From: Spirochaetia bacterium
Lineage (GTDB): Bacteria > Spirochaetota > Spirochaetia > Sphaerochaetales > Sphaerochaetaceae
DNA: 37,447 nucleotides
Reading direction: 5' to 3'
NCBI GenBank assembly: GCA_009930325.1
Contig: RZYO01000015.1
Span: forward strand, 1 to 37,447
The notes beneath the pieces were generated by a model, which did no database searches, was not told the origin of the DNA, and saw only the letters and a program-made list of their open reading frames with translations. This document shows positions 16,353 through 24,196 of this stretch, in pieces (position 1 is the stretch's first letter; each line of letters opens with the position of its first letter). The position numbers and the translations under genes were made by a program.

Positions 16353-17628
16353 TATTGTTGTTTACTTTTCAGATCAACAACGTCCAGATACAATTGGCTG
16401 CTATGGGCAACCTTTAGATATAACACCAAATCTTGATAAAATTGCGAAAGAAGGTGTTTTATTTGAAAATGCATTTTCTCCACAACCTGTTTGTGGTCCA
16501 TGTAGAGCTATTTTTCAGACCGGAAAATATGCAACAGATACAGGCTGTTTTAGAAATTCAATTGCATTGCCAACTAATTCAAAAACTATAGCTCATTATC
16601 TTGAAGAAAATGATTATGAAACAGCATATGTTGGAAAGTGGCATTTAGCTTCTACTGGAGATTTGGAAGCTGAACCTTATCAAGATTATCAAACTATTGC
16701 TATTCCTAAAGAATTAAGAGGTGGTTATAGTGGTTATTGGAGAGCAAGTGATTTATTAGAATTTACATCAGATGGATATGGTGGCTATGTTTTTGATGAA
16801 AATAATAACAAATGCGAATTTGAAGGATATCGTTGTGATTGTATAACTGATTATGCTCTTGATTTTATTAAAGATTATAATAAAGAAAAACCCTTTATGC
16901 TTTTCTTATCTCATATTGAGCCACATCATCAAAATAATGCAAATCATTATCAAGGTCCTATTGGAAGTAAAGAGAAATATAAAGATTTTACATTACCAAA
17001 AGATTTAGAGGTATTAGGTGGAAATGCTAGTGAAGAATATCCTGATTATCTTGGGCAATGTAATTCTTTAGATAAAAATTTAGGAAGAATAATAGACCAA
17101 TTAAAATCAAAAGGTATTTATGAAAATACGGTAATAATTTATGTAAGTGATCATGGTTCTCATTTTAATACAAGAAATAAAGATAATCATTTAAATGGAT
17201 ATGATGATTATAAGAGAACTTGTCATGATTCAGCATTAAAGGTTCCACTCATAATAAGTGGAGGGCCTTTTAAACAATCAAAAGTTATTAAAGACCTAGT
17301 AAGCACTGAATCTCTTGCAAAAACATTACTATCTATTGCGGATATAGATGTATCTGACAAAATGATAGGAGAAAATCTTTTAGATGTTGTAAATAATGTT
17401 AATAAAGAGAGAGAAAATGAAGTTTATGCCCAAATTTCTGAAAGTAGAGTAGGAAGATGTATTCGAACTTCTAGGTATTTATATAGTGTTTATGCTGAAA
17501 ATATAAACGGAGGAGAAAAAGCTTCTAGTGATTCTTATCTAGATGATTATTTATATGATATGGAAAAAGATCCTTATCCCTCTAGTGTAAAGTTAAATGT
17601 CCTAGTTATTCCTCTATTATATCCTTAG
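16339..17628 (+). CDS. Cytoplasmic sulfatase with 3' end displaced by an IS30 element
   Basis: A type I (formylglycine) sulfatase hydrolysing a sulfate ester. It begins NIVVYFSDQQRPDTIGCYG, with metal-binding D12. The C-G-P-C-R motif (residues 52-56) matches the C-x-P-x-R formylglycine signature, GKWHL is present at about 100, and the distal metal site is VSDHGSH. There is no signal peptide, so it should act in the cytoplasm on an imported substrate; maturation needs an anaerobic sulfatase-maturating enzyme not seen here. It starts at ATG 16339 (AAAGGAG upstream) inside the end of tctA. After the conserved C-terminal YDMEKDPY, the frame enters the IS, adding 16 foreign residues and a TAG. The native last 37 codons lie at 18867-18979. 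The restored protein would be 450 aa; the present product is 429 aa. Activity is uncertain. Confidence 0.9.
   Translation: MSKNNIVVYFSDQQRPDTIGCYGQPLDITPNLDKIAKEGVLFENAFSPQPVCGPCRAIFQTGKYATDTGCFRNSIALPTNSKTIAHYLEENDYETAYVGKWHLASTGDLEAEPYQDYQTIAIPKELRGGYSGYWRASDLLEFTSDGYGGYVFDENNNKCEFEGYRCDCITDYALDFIKDYNKEKPFMLFLSHIEPHHQNNANHYQGPIGSKEKYKDFTLPKDLEVLGGNASEEYPDYLGQCNSLDKNLGRIIDQLKSKGIYENTVIIYVSDHGSHFNTRNKDNHLNGYDDYKRTCHDSALKVPLIISGGPFKQSKVIKDLVSTESLAKTLLSIADIDVSDKMIGENLLDVVNNVNKERENEVYAQISESRVGRCIRTSRYLYSVYAENINGGEKASSDSYLDDYLYDMEKDPYPSSVKLNVLVIPLLYP
17562..17578. repeat. Left copy of the 17-bp target-site duplication
   Basis: GGAAAAAGATCCTTATC is repeated exactly at 18850-18866 on the other side of the IS30 element. 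It lies in the sulfatase coding sequence. Confidence 0.85.
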
Positions 17629-18849
17629 TTTCAATAAATGAAGGTAGTTTGAAGTTTTCTCCATTCATTTGTTTAAATTTTTCTATAGGAGTTAAGCCTC
17701 CTAAACTTCTTCTTGGATAAGTATTCATCCAGTCTTGTATCCATCTAATCTTTTTCTTTGGAATATCTGATAAATCCTGACCTTTGGGGATCCACCTTCT
17801 AATTATTCCATTGTGATTTTCATTTGTGCCACGTTCAAATGAACTATATGGGTGTGCATAAAAGAGGTCTAATCTTTTACCTTGAGTTAGTGCAGACTTT
17901 ACTATTTCTTCGCCTCTAGAAAACTCTATTCCATTATCTACTGTCACTGTTTTAAAGATTTTTCTAAACTTAAGCGATCCAGATAATCTCTCCATTGTGT
18001 CAAATGTTTGCACAACTTCTTCTTTTTTTCTACTAGGAATTTTTCTTATTATCTCTAATTTAGTTGCCCTTTCTGTGCAAGTAAAAAGACTTGCTGATCC
18101 ATTTCCTCTAGGTCCAACAACAGAGTCGCCTTCCCAGTGTCCTGTTGTATTACGTGCTTTTACCTCTTCTGGTCTCTGACTTATACTATGACTTGCTGCA
18201 TAAGCTCTAGAGTGCTTCCTGGGCCCCTTAGTAGGCTTTCTACGCTTACCTTTATATAGTAAGTCTTGTGAGGTAACACCATCTATATATCCGTTGTTTA
18301 TATAGTTATATATAGTCTTTTCACAAACTGTTATATCACTAGGCCAACCTATTTTATCTAGCACTTTAGTTATTGCATAAGGACTATATTTAAATTTCTT
18401 TACGTAATACTTTACAGTTTCTGCAAGTTTTTGGTCGTTGCCTATTTTAAGATCTGGACCTTTAGCTGAGCTTTCATAATCCGCAGATGATTGAGCAAAA
18501 TCTGCGTTATACTCTTCAACTTCAAAAGGAATTTCACTTCTTACATGGATAACCAGTCCTCTCTTTATTTCCCTCCTTATTGTTCTTACACTTTTAGCAA
18601 ATAACTTAGCTAAATGGGTTCTATTAGTTATTTTATCGTATCTACCTTTTCCAGTAAGATAATATTCTAACTTTAGTCTTTCTTCCCATGTGAAATGACT
18701 TCCAACACAGGCATACATTGTGGTACTATTTAAATTGCCCATTGATTTTCTCCTTATTGTTTGGTTAGTACTAACAATATAACAGAGAATCTTTGGGTTT
18801 TGTATTTTTATTTAATACTTTTTACTAGGTCATTATATAATACTGTCCG
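17579..18849. mobile_element. IS30-family insertion sequence (about 1.27 kb)
   Basis: The element holds one intact transposase gene on the minus strand. It has imperfect 26-bp terminal inverted repeats (17581-17606 and 18824-18849, sharing ATG-x-CCTAGT internally) and flanking 17-bp direct repeats. The ends may shift by two bases. It interrupts the C-terminal coding part of a sulfatase. The intact transposase and exact duplications suggest a recent insertion. Long target duplications are, from memory, known for some IS30 relatives. Confidence 0.88.
17606..18742 (-). CDS. IS30-family transposase
   Basis: A DDE transposase of 378 aa. The N-terminal helix-turn-helix region has FTWEERLKLEYYL and later RTHLAKLFAKSVRTIRREIKRG, typical of IS30. 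The catalytic core shows GHWEGDSVVG (first Asp), TVDNGIEF (second Asp) and RGTNENHNGIIRRWIPKG (catalytic Glu), the classic IS30 block. The ATG at 18742 has GGAG upstream. The 3' end overlaps the left inverted repeat and the last codons of the hybrid sulfatase frame. It appears complete and probably active. Confidence 0.95.
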   Translation of the reverse strand: MGNLNSTTMYACVGSHFTWEERLKLEYYLTGKGRYDKITNRTHLAKLFAKSVRTIRREIKRGLVIHVRSEIPFEVEEYNADFAQSSADYESSAKGPDLKIGNDQKLAETVKYYVKKFKYSPYAITKVLDKIGWPSDITVCEKTIYNYINNGYIDGVTSQDLLYKGKRRKPTKGPRKHSRAYAASHSISQRPEEVKARNTTGHWEGDSVVGPRGNGSASLFTCTERATKLEIIRKIPSRKKEEVVQTFDTMERLSGSLKFRKIFKTVTVDNGIEFSRGEEIVKSALTQGKRLDLFYAHPYSSFERGTNENHNGIIRRWIPKGQDLSDIPKKKIRWIQDWMNTYPRRSLGGLTPIEKFKQMNGENFKLPSFIETKDIIEE

Positions 18850-18866
18850 GGAAAAAGATCCTTATC
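18850..18866. repeat. Right copy of the 17-bp target-site duplication
   Basis: An exact copy of 17562-17578. Joining the two copies restores the sulfatase reading frame (...EKDPY|QLNN...). Confidence 0.85.
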
Positions 18867-18979
18867 AATTAAATAATTTGATATTAAATAATTCATATGA
18901 TAATGTTAAACAAACATTAAGAGATAAATTGAAAAAATGGATTAAAAAAGTAGAAAATATTGATGTGTCAATAAATTAA
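18867..18979 (+). pseudogene. Detached C-terminal end of the sulfatase
   Basis: These bases encode QLNNLILNN... to ...VSIN and a stop, 37 codons that continue in frame from the DPY of the sulfatase when the IS and one duplication are removed. LYD-x-E-x-DPY-x-x-NNL is the common C-terminal pattern of sulfatases. The fragment has no credible start of its own. Confidence 0.85.
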
Positions 18980-19000
18980 ATATATAAATGAAGAGCCTAT

Positions 19001-20056
19001 ATGACAAAAAAATTTAAAAAAGATATTATTTATGATTATATATTTATTTACATTGAACAAAATAAGTATAACTCAATAAATAAAATTCCTTCAGAGCCTT
19101 ACTTGTGTTCAAGATTTAATGCAAGTAGAGAAACTGTGAGAAGGGCTCTTGATAAGTTAAAAGAGGAAGGTATTCTTTTTTCTGTTAAAGGTTCTGGTAC
19201 TTATTTTAAACCTGTAGCTATCCAAGATAATATTTTAAATCACAATTGTAGATATAGGATAGCTACAATTATTCAAGGTCAAGATAAATTAGCAAATAAA
19301 TTGTTTATAAAAGGATTGAATGAAGAATTAAATGGGAAAAATATTGAATTAAGAATCTTTTATACTGATAATAAATTTTCAAATGAAAGAGCATGCTTAA
19401 AGGCTTGTGTTAATGGTTTTGATGGATTAATTATTGATGGAGTAAAAGCTAGTTTAATGAATCCAAATCTAGATATATATCAAAAAATTGAACAAAAGGA
19501 TATTAGATGCATTTTTTATAATAATTATTATCCTGAAACAAATTTCCCTAAAATAATTATTGATGATAAAAAATGTGCAAGTTTACTTGTTAAACAAATA
19601 GTTGAAGAAGGTCATACTGATATTGCTGGAATATTTTTTTGTGACAATTATCAAGGAACACAAAAATATAGAGGGTTTGTTGAAGCTTTAAATAGTTATC
19701 ATATTGAGATTAAAGATGAAAATATAAAATGGATAATAAGTGATAATATTTCTGAAGATAAAGAGTTTGATAGAATAATATCAAATTTCTTAAAAAAAAA
19801 TAAAAGTACGGCGATAATATGTTGTAATTTTATGATATTAAAGCATATCCAAAATAAGAGTAAATATCCAAGAAAATTAGCTTGTTTTGATTATTCTGCT
19901 GATAAATGGGAAGAGGAGAAAATCCTTTGTTCTATTTCTCCTTCGTATGAAGAAGGAAGAAAAGTAGGTAAAAATATGTTAAGAATGTTAGAGGATAATA
20001 ATTATAAAATACATGATTATTCATATGTTTTTAAACCTACGATTTACTATCCATAA
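19001..20056 (+). CDS. GntR-type regulator with LacI-like ligand-binding domain
   Basis: A 351-aa transcription factor. Residues ~5-72 form a GntR winged helix (KIPSEPYLCSRFNASRETVRRALDKLKEEGILF, wing VKGSGTYF). Residues ~85-345 form a periplasmic-binding-protein-like effector domain (YRIATIIQG..., GFDGLIIDGV, VEEGHTDIAGIF, YRGFVEAL), the architecture of AraR. Such proteins repress uptake or catabolic genes until a small sugar-like ligand binds. It lies 21 bases after the sulfatase end and in the same direction, so it was probably the last gene of the tct-sulfatase operon and its local regulator. The IS now separates it from its promoter unless the element provides one. The ribosome-binding site is weak (GAAGAG). 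Confidence 0.87.
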   Translation: MTKKFKKDIIYDYIFIYIEQNKYNSINKIPSEPYLCSRFNASRETVRRALDKLKEEGILFSVKGSGTYFKPVAIQDNILNHNCRYRIATIIQGQDKLANKLFIKGLNEELNGKNIELRIFYTDNKFSNERACLKACVNGFDGLIIDGVKASLMNPNLDIYQKIEQKDIRCIFYNNYYPETNFPKIIIDDKKCASLLVKQIVEEGHTDIAGIFFCDNYQGTQKYRGFVEALNSYHIEIKDENIKWIISDNISEDKEFDRIISNFLKKNKSTAIICCNFMILKHIQNKSKYPRKLACFDYSADKWEEEKILCSISPSYEEGRKVGKNMLRMLEDNNYKIHDYSYVFKPTIYYP

Positions 20057-20062
20057 AGTAAA

Positions 20063-20857
20063 TTAATTTTTACTGAAAATATTATAAATCATTATAATTG
20101 CTGCTATGAGGTTTGTAATTGCAAATATTTTTTTTAAGTTCTTAGGTTTACTTTTTAAAGCATTTTTACTTCCTAATAAACCTCCTATTATTGCAATTAT
20201 CGTAAGAGGTATTGCAAATTGTGGGGAAAAATCACCATTTAAACTATGCCCAATAAAACCCATTAATGCAGTAGCAGCTACCATTGCTGAAGAAGTACCA
20301 ATAGCTATTTCCATAGGAATTCCACAAAGCATAACCATCAAAGGAATCTTGAAAGCTCCTCCAGAAATACCAATTGCACCTGAAAAGAATCCGACTAATG
20401 CTGTTATTGGTAGGACTATAAATAGATTAACACTGTAATTATATTTTTCAAAAGTTCTATTCCAGTACCCAAATTTCTTGTTTTGATTATTTATTTTTTC
20501 TTTTACTGGGATAAACATAAATACTGATATTAGAATTAGGAAAAAAGCAAACATTGCTTTTAAAGTTATTGATTCCATTCTAGATGCAAAGAAACCACCA
20601 AAAAAAGCCATAATGTCTGTAGGAGGATCTATAATTAGTGCTAATTTCCAGTCAATTTTTTTATTTTTATGAAAAACTAACATTGAAGCAATAGCTGTTC
20701 CCATCATTATTAACTGTGAGTTTGTTGCAGCTTTTTGCATTGAAAGTCCAGCTAAAACCATAACAAGAACATAAAAATTGCCACCACCCTTTCCAACCAT
20801 TGCCATAGTGAAAGAAATAAATAAAATTATAAGGCTTATCAAAAATAGAGTATTCAT
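20063..20857 (-). CDS. TauE/SafE-family membrane transporter
   Basis: A 264-aa membrane protein with about seven to eight helices arranged as two halves. The first half has GKGGGNFYVLVMVLAG, and the second has GFFSGAIGISGGAFKIPLMVMLCG, the paired Gly-rich repeats of the TauE/SafE (sulfite exporter-like) family. Members move sulfite, sulfoacetate, sulfolactate or other organic anions. It is the second gene after an ArsR-type regulator (gap 15 bases) and ends 6 bases from the convergent GntR regulator. Beside a sulfatase locus, export of a sulfur oxyanion is a reasonable guess but unproven. Confidence 0.88.
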   Translation of the reverse strand: MNTLFLISLIILFISFTMAMVGKGGGNFYVLVMVLAGLSMQKAATNSQLIMMGTAIASMLVFHKNKKIDWKLALIIDPPTDIMAFFGGFFASRMESITLKAMFAFFLILISVFMFIPVKEKINNQNKKFGYWNRTFEKYNYSVNLFIVLPITALVGFFSGAIGISGGAFKIPLMVMLCGIPMEIAIGTSSAMVAATALMGFIGHSLNGDFSPQFAIPLTIIAIIGGLLGSKNALKSKPKNLKKIFAITNLIAAIIMIYNIFSKN

Positions 20858-20872
20858 TTAAATTAGTATTTC

Positions 20873-21268
20873 CTATTTGTTTTTTATATTAAAATTTATT
20901 TCTTCAAAATTAAAATTTATATTTCTCAAATCTTGGCAAGTTAAACCACATTCTTTATATTTTTTTAATCTAAGTAAATCCTTACTAAAAAGTTTGTCTT
21001 TATTTATATTTTCTTTTAATAAGCTATTTATAAAGGGATATTGATCTAAATAAGATTTATTTATTTTATAATAAATCCATTGGGCATCTTTCTTATAAAT
21101 AACTAATTCTGAGTTCTTTAATTTTTCTAAATGTCGAGAAGCATTAGATTGTTTTATATCCAATATTGTTTGAATTTCTCCAACACATAGTGTCCCTTCA
21201 TTTAATATATTTATTATTCTTAATCTTACCTCATCAGATAATAGTTTAAGAATAGATGTAATATCCAT
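20873..21268 (-). CDS. ArsR-family winged-helix regulator
   Basis: A 131-aa small repressor. LKLLSDEVRLRIINIL starts the domain. The recognition region is TLCVGEIQTILDIKQSNASRHLEKLKNSELV, followed by a wing with KKDAQWIYYKIN. One Cys sits in LCVGE, the position of the metal/thiol site ELCVCDL in ArsR, but only one of the two usual cysteines is there. Two more are near the C-terminus as C-G-L-T-C (C-x3-C). The signal could be a metal, arsenite or reactive sulfur. Being cotranscribed with the TauE/SafE exporter makes a sulfur-related cue attractive. AAAGGAA precedes the ATG. Confidence 0.88.
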   Translation of the reverse strand: MDITSILKLLSDEVRLRIINILNEGTLCVGEIQTILDIKQSNASRHLEKLKNSELVIYKKDAQWIYYKINKSYLDQYPFINSLLKENINKDKLFSKDLLRLKKYKECGLTCQDLRNINFNFEEINFNIKNK

Positions 21269-21364
21269 AGTTTATTTCCTTTATATATATGAGTATATGA
21301 TAATATAGTAATTTAATAATGTATATATTTTTTAATAAAAATTTTGCTATTAACAATAAATATG
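21269..21364. promoter_or_regulatory. Divergent promoter spacer, arsR side
   Basis: AT-rich sequence with short alternating TATATA/ATATGAG runs (about 21281-21306) that could hold the ArsR operator. No sharp palindrome can be defined by eye. Confidence 0.25.
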
Positions 21365-21393
21365 TTGACAAGAATCTTTTTGTGTTATATGGT
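21365..21393 (+). promoter_or_regulatory. Sigma70-type promoter of the ytrA-like operon
   Basis: TTGACA at 21365-21370 is followed after 17 bases by TATGGT (21388-21393); TATATG at 21386 is an alternative. The -10 lies within the left arm of the inverted repeat at 21383-21422. Confidence 0.6.
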
Positions 21394-21422
21394 TAGTTAC
21401 TGAAGTAATTAACTATATAACA
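21383..21422. promoter_or_regulatory. Inverted-repeat operator for the YtrA-type regulator
   Basis: TGTTATATGGTTAGTTAC (21383-21400) and GTAATTAACTATATAACA (21405-21422) are inverted copies matching at 16 of 18 positions, with a 4-base spacer. The repeat overlaps the -10 region and ends 14 bases before the regulator gene. Autorepression by the regulator is the natural reading. Confidence 0.75.
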
Positions 21423-21436
21423 CATAAGGATAGCCT

Positions 21437-21814
21437 ATGGAATTTAAAGAGAACGATATTCCTATTTATATTCAGATAGCTAGAGGTTTAGAAGATAATA
21501 TTTTTACAGGTATCTATAAAGAAGGGGAACAAATACCTTCAACAACTGAGATGTCTGTTGGATATAGTTTGAATCCAGCTACTATATTAAAAGGGATGAA
21601 TCTTCTTGTTCAAGAAGAAATAATTTATAAGAAGAGAGGCGTTGGCATGTTTGTAAATGAAGGTGCTAGAGAAAAAATAAAAATTAAACGAATGAGTTCT
21701 TTTAAGCAAGGTTTTATCGAACCTATGGTTAAAGAAGCTAAGAATCTTGGATTTAATAAAAAAGATATAATAGAATTAATAGGAAAGGAAATTGATCATG
21801 AAATTAGAGATTAA
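21437..21814 (+). CDS. GntR/YtrA-family transcriptional regulator
   Basis: A 125-aa protein of the short YtrA subfamily: a winged helix (PIYIQIARGLEDNIFTG, then PSTTEMSVGYSLNPATILKGMNLLVQEEIIYKKRGVGMFV) and a short C-terminal dimerisation tail. YtrA-type repressors control ABC transporter operons that answer cell-wall or membrane stress. It is first in an operon with an ATPase and a membrane protein; the ATPase gene overlaps it by 17 bases. The long inverted repeat upstream (21383-21422) is a likely own operator. AAGGATAG precedes the ATG. Confidence 0.93.
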   Translation: MEFKENDIPIYIQIARGLEDNIFTGIYKEGEQIPSTTEMSVGYSLNPATILKGMNLLVQEEIIYKKRGVGMFVNEGAREKIKIKRMSSFKQGFIEPMVKEAKNLGFNKKDIIELIGKEIDHEIRD

Positions 21815-22640
21815 CAATATTTCTAAAGATTTCAAAAGCGTAAAAGCTCTTGATGATATCTCACTTGAATTTGAAACTGGGAAAATATATGCACTTTTAG
21901 GAAGAAATGGTGCTGGTAAAAGTACTTTAATGAATATTATTACTAATAGAATTTTTCCAAATAAAGGAACAATAACTCTTGATGGAGAAAATGTTTATAA
22001 TAATGATGAATTAATGAGTAAAATATATTTAATGAGCGACGATGATTTCTTTGGTTCTATAAATTCATTACAAGCTTTCAAAATGGCAAAGCATTTTGAT
22101 TCAAATTTTGACTTTAATTATGCTTTAGATCTTTCTAAAGATTTTGAATTAAATATTAAAACTGATGTTAATAAATTATCAACGGGGTATTTTTCAATTT
22201 TTAAAGTAATTTTAGCCTTTTGTTCAAGTTCTAATTTTATTTTATTTGATGAACCAGTATTAGGCTTAGATGCCCCACATAGAGATTTATTTTATAAATT
22301 ATTATTATCAACATTTTTAGAAAAACAAGATAATGTTTGTTTTGTTGTAAGTACCCATTTAATTGATGAAATCTCTAACATTGCTCAAGAGGCCATTATT
22401 ATTAACAAGGGTAAAAAGATTTCACAGGGATTAGTTGAAGATTTAAGTGCTAGTGTTAGTGAAGTAGTTGGTAGTAAAGAATTAGTTGAACAAGCAACAA
22501 AAAATGCAAAGTTATTGGGTTCAACTAAAGTTGGAAGAGTTTATTCAGCATTTGTAACAGGTGATGTTGAGAAAATCGAAGGAATATCAATAAATAGTGT
22601 TGATCTTCAAAGAATGTTTATTGAGATAACAAAAGGATAA
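21798..22640 (+). CDS. ABC transporter ATP-binding protein (YtrB-like)
   Basis: A 280-aa ATPase with Walker A GRNGAGKST (about 36-44), a Q-loop region replaced by YLMSDDDFFGS, signature LSTGYFSIFKV (unlike LSGGQ but usual for this subfamily), Walker B FILFDEPVLGLDAP, and H-loop VVSTHLID. A C-terminal extension of about 80 residues follows. I use the ATG at 21798 with AGGAAAGGAA upstream rather than the TTG at 21792. It pairs with the membrane protein encoded five bases downstream to form an exporter-type or lipid/peptide-related ABC system of unknown substrate under YtrA-type control. Confidence 0.92.
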   Translation: MKLEINNISKDFKSVKALDDISLEFETGKIYALLGRNGAGKSTLMNIITNRIFPNKGTITLDGENVYNNDELMSKIYLMSDDDFFGSINSLQAFKMAKHFDSNFDFNYALDLSKDFELNIKTDVNKLSTGYFSIFKVILAFCSSSNFILFDEPVLGLDAPHRDLFYKLLLSTFLEKQDNVCFVVSTHLIDEISNIAQEAIIINKGKKISQGLVEDLSASVSEVVGSKELVEQATKNAKLLGSTKVGRVYSAFVTGDVEKIEGISINSVDLQRMFIEITKG

Positions 22641-22645
22641 TAAAT

Positions 22646-23446
22646 ATGGATATTAAAAAAACTTATTCTTATTTTTTAAATGAAAATATAAAATCTACAG
22701 GTATTGTTTATTCAATTGTTGTAGCAGTAACCCTTTTAATATTAATTTTTGCAGTATTTTTGGGCGAAAAATTTGTTGTATCTGATTTGATTGGTCTTAT
22801 TCCAAATTATTTTACAGTTTTGATTGTATCTTTTATTTTTGGAATTGTATCAAATAGAAATATGGATTTAGTGTGTAATCAATTTGGGAAAAGTAGAAAA
22901 ACAGCATATCATTCAAATTTATTAGTTTTGTTTACAATTTCTTTTATCATTGCTGCTCTTTTTGCAACGCTGAGATCATTTTTTTATATAACAGAATATA
23001 ATTCATATATTGAGCTTAGTGGTAATTTTAATTCATTTATTTCATATAATAAAGAATTATTTATTGGTTCTGATATGCAATATGCTTCTAGATTTGCTTA
23101 TTGGCTTTACCATTTTTCTTATTATAGTTTTATTTCAATTTTTGCAATTACTCTTGGTGTTTTTATATATTCACTATGGGTAAGATTAGAAAAATTATAT
23201 AGATGGATTGTCTTTTTATTAATACCTTTAATTATTGCTTATTTGATCCCAAAATTTGTAATTCATTTCTTTACAGATAGTAATAATACGATGAGTTTTA
23301 TTTATAAATTTCTTAACTTCTTTGGTCTTCAAAATGGATTTTCTTATAAATTTATTTTTGTATCATTAGCATCAATAATTATTCCTCTTTTAGTTATTGC
23401 TTATTTTATTATGCTTAAAAAACCTCTTTATGGAAAAAAGAAATAA
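22646..23446 (+). CDS. ABC transporter membrane protein of the YtrA-regulated operon
   Basis: A 266-aa hydrophobic protein with about six membrane helices (near 18-38, 45-65, 92-112, 145-175, 185-205 and 235-257) and a basic C-terminal end. No conserved motif is recognised. Its role rests on topology and on position directly after the ATPase gene (AAGGATAATAAAT before the ATG). A terminator follows at 23491. Confidence 0.8.
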   Translation: MDIKKTYSYFLNENIKSTGIVYSIVVAVTLLILIFAVFLGEKFVVSDLIGLIPNYFTVLIVSFIFGIVSNRNMDLVCNQFGKSRKTAYHSNLLVLFTISFIIAALFATLRSFFYITEYNSYIELSGNFNSFISYNKELFIGSDMQYASRFAYWLYHFSYYSFISIFAITLGVFIYSLWVRLEKLYRWIVFLLIPLIIAYLIPKFVIHFFTDSNNTMSFIYKFLNFFGLQNGFSYKFIFVSLASIIIPLLVIAYFIMLKKPLYGKKK

Positions 23447-23490
23447 TTAATTAGTTTATAATTTTTTTAAATAGTAATTTTACATATTAT

Positions 23491-23538
23491 CCCTTTTAGT
23501 AGAAAAAAATATTTTTGAAACTACTGAAAGGGGTTTTT
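23491..23538 (+). terminator. Terminator of the ytrA-like operon
   Basis: CCCTTTTAGTAG (23491-23502) and CTACTGAAAGGG (23521-23532) form a 12-bp stem with one G-T pair, followed by GTTTTTG. Confidence 0.8.
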
Positions 23539-23542
23539 GTGA

Positions 23543-23548
23543 TATAAT
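23543..23548 (+). promoter_or_regulatory. Candidate -10 box of the AhpD-like gene
   Basis: A perfect TATAAT lies just after the terminator and about 50 bases before the gene. No good -35 box is at the right distance. Confidence 0.35.
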
Positions 23549-23596
23549 CACATATTAGATAGGGGTTTTAAATTATATTCTTATAGAGGTATGATT

Positions 23597-24196
23597 GTGA
23601 AAAAGAAACTAGGAAAAAAATTATATAATATTAGAGAATCCTTCATGCATTTAATAAAGGCATTTATTTCAATTAAATATTTAAGTAAAGCAAAGAAACA
23701 AGGTTTGATTTCTTATCCTTTTCAAGAGAGATTAATGCTTGCTGTTACAGAAGTAAATGGTTGTGCTCTTTGTTCATATGCACATACAAAAATGGCTTTG
23801 GAAGCTGGATTATCTTCTCAAGAAATTAATAATTTATTAACAGGAAGCAATCAAGAAGATACTCCTGAAGATGAATTAAATGCAATTCTTTTTGCATCTT
23901 ATTATGCTGAATGTAGATCAAAAGTTGATAAAACAATTTGGAATAAAATTGTTAATGAATATGGAATAGAAAAAGCTTTAGGAATATTAGCGTCTATTAG
24001 AATAATTACTGTTGGCAATGTATATGGAATCGTTTTAGGTTCTTTTATTTCTAGATTTAAAAAAGATAAAAGTAAAAGAGATTTAAGAACTAATCTATTT
24101 TATGAATTAATTCAATTAATTTCGTTCATCCCTTTTATAATAATTGCCATGATACTTTCACTTTTTTTAAAATTATTTAAAGTGTTATTGATTTAA
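23597..24196 (+). CDS. Carboxymuconolactone decarboxylase/AhpD-like protein with C-terminal membrane anchor
   Basis: A 199-aa protein of the CMD/AhpD fold. EVNGCALCSYAHTKMALEAGLS holds the redox-active C-x-x-C (about C56 and C59) and the downstream His of AhpD, which passes electrons to peroxiredoxin. The last ~30 residues (LISFIPFIIIAMILSLFLKLF) form a hydrophobic segment, so the protein is probably tethered to the inner membrane, unusual for the family. I prefer the GTG at 23597 because AGAGG lies seven bases before it; the ATG at 23591 would leave only one base between. No peroxiredoxin gene is next to it. A thiol-based peroxide or disulfide role is inferred. It overlaps the convergent flavoprotein gene by 12 bases. 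Confidence 0.85.
   Translation: MKKKLGKKLYNIRESFMHLIKAFISIKYLSKAKKQGLISYPFQERLMLAVTEVNGCALCSYAHTKMALEAGLSSQEINNLLTGSNQEDTPEDELNAILFASYYAECRSKVDKTIWNKIVNEYGIEKALGILASIRIITVGNVYGIVLGSFISRFKKDKSKRDLRTNLFYELIQLISFIPFIIIAMILSLFLKLFKVLLI

Noticed and set aside
18761-18979. Independent small gene of 72 codons
   Set aside because: Its first part is the right end of the IS30 element and its second part is the displaced sulfatase C-terminus.
20057-20074. Short AGTAAA/TTTACT hairpin as a terminator between the GntR and TauE genes
   Set aside because: Only six A/T-rich base pairs and no T run; too weak to claim in this composition.
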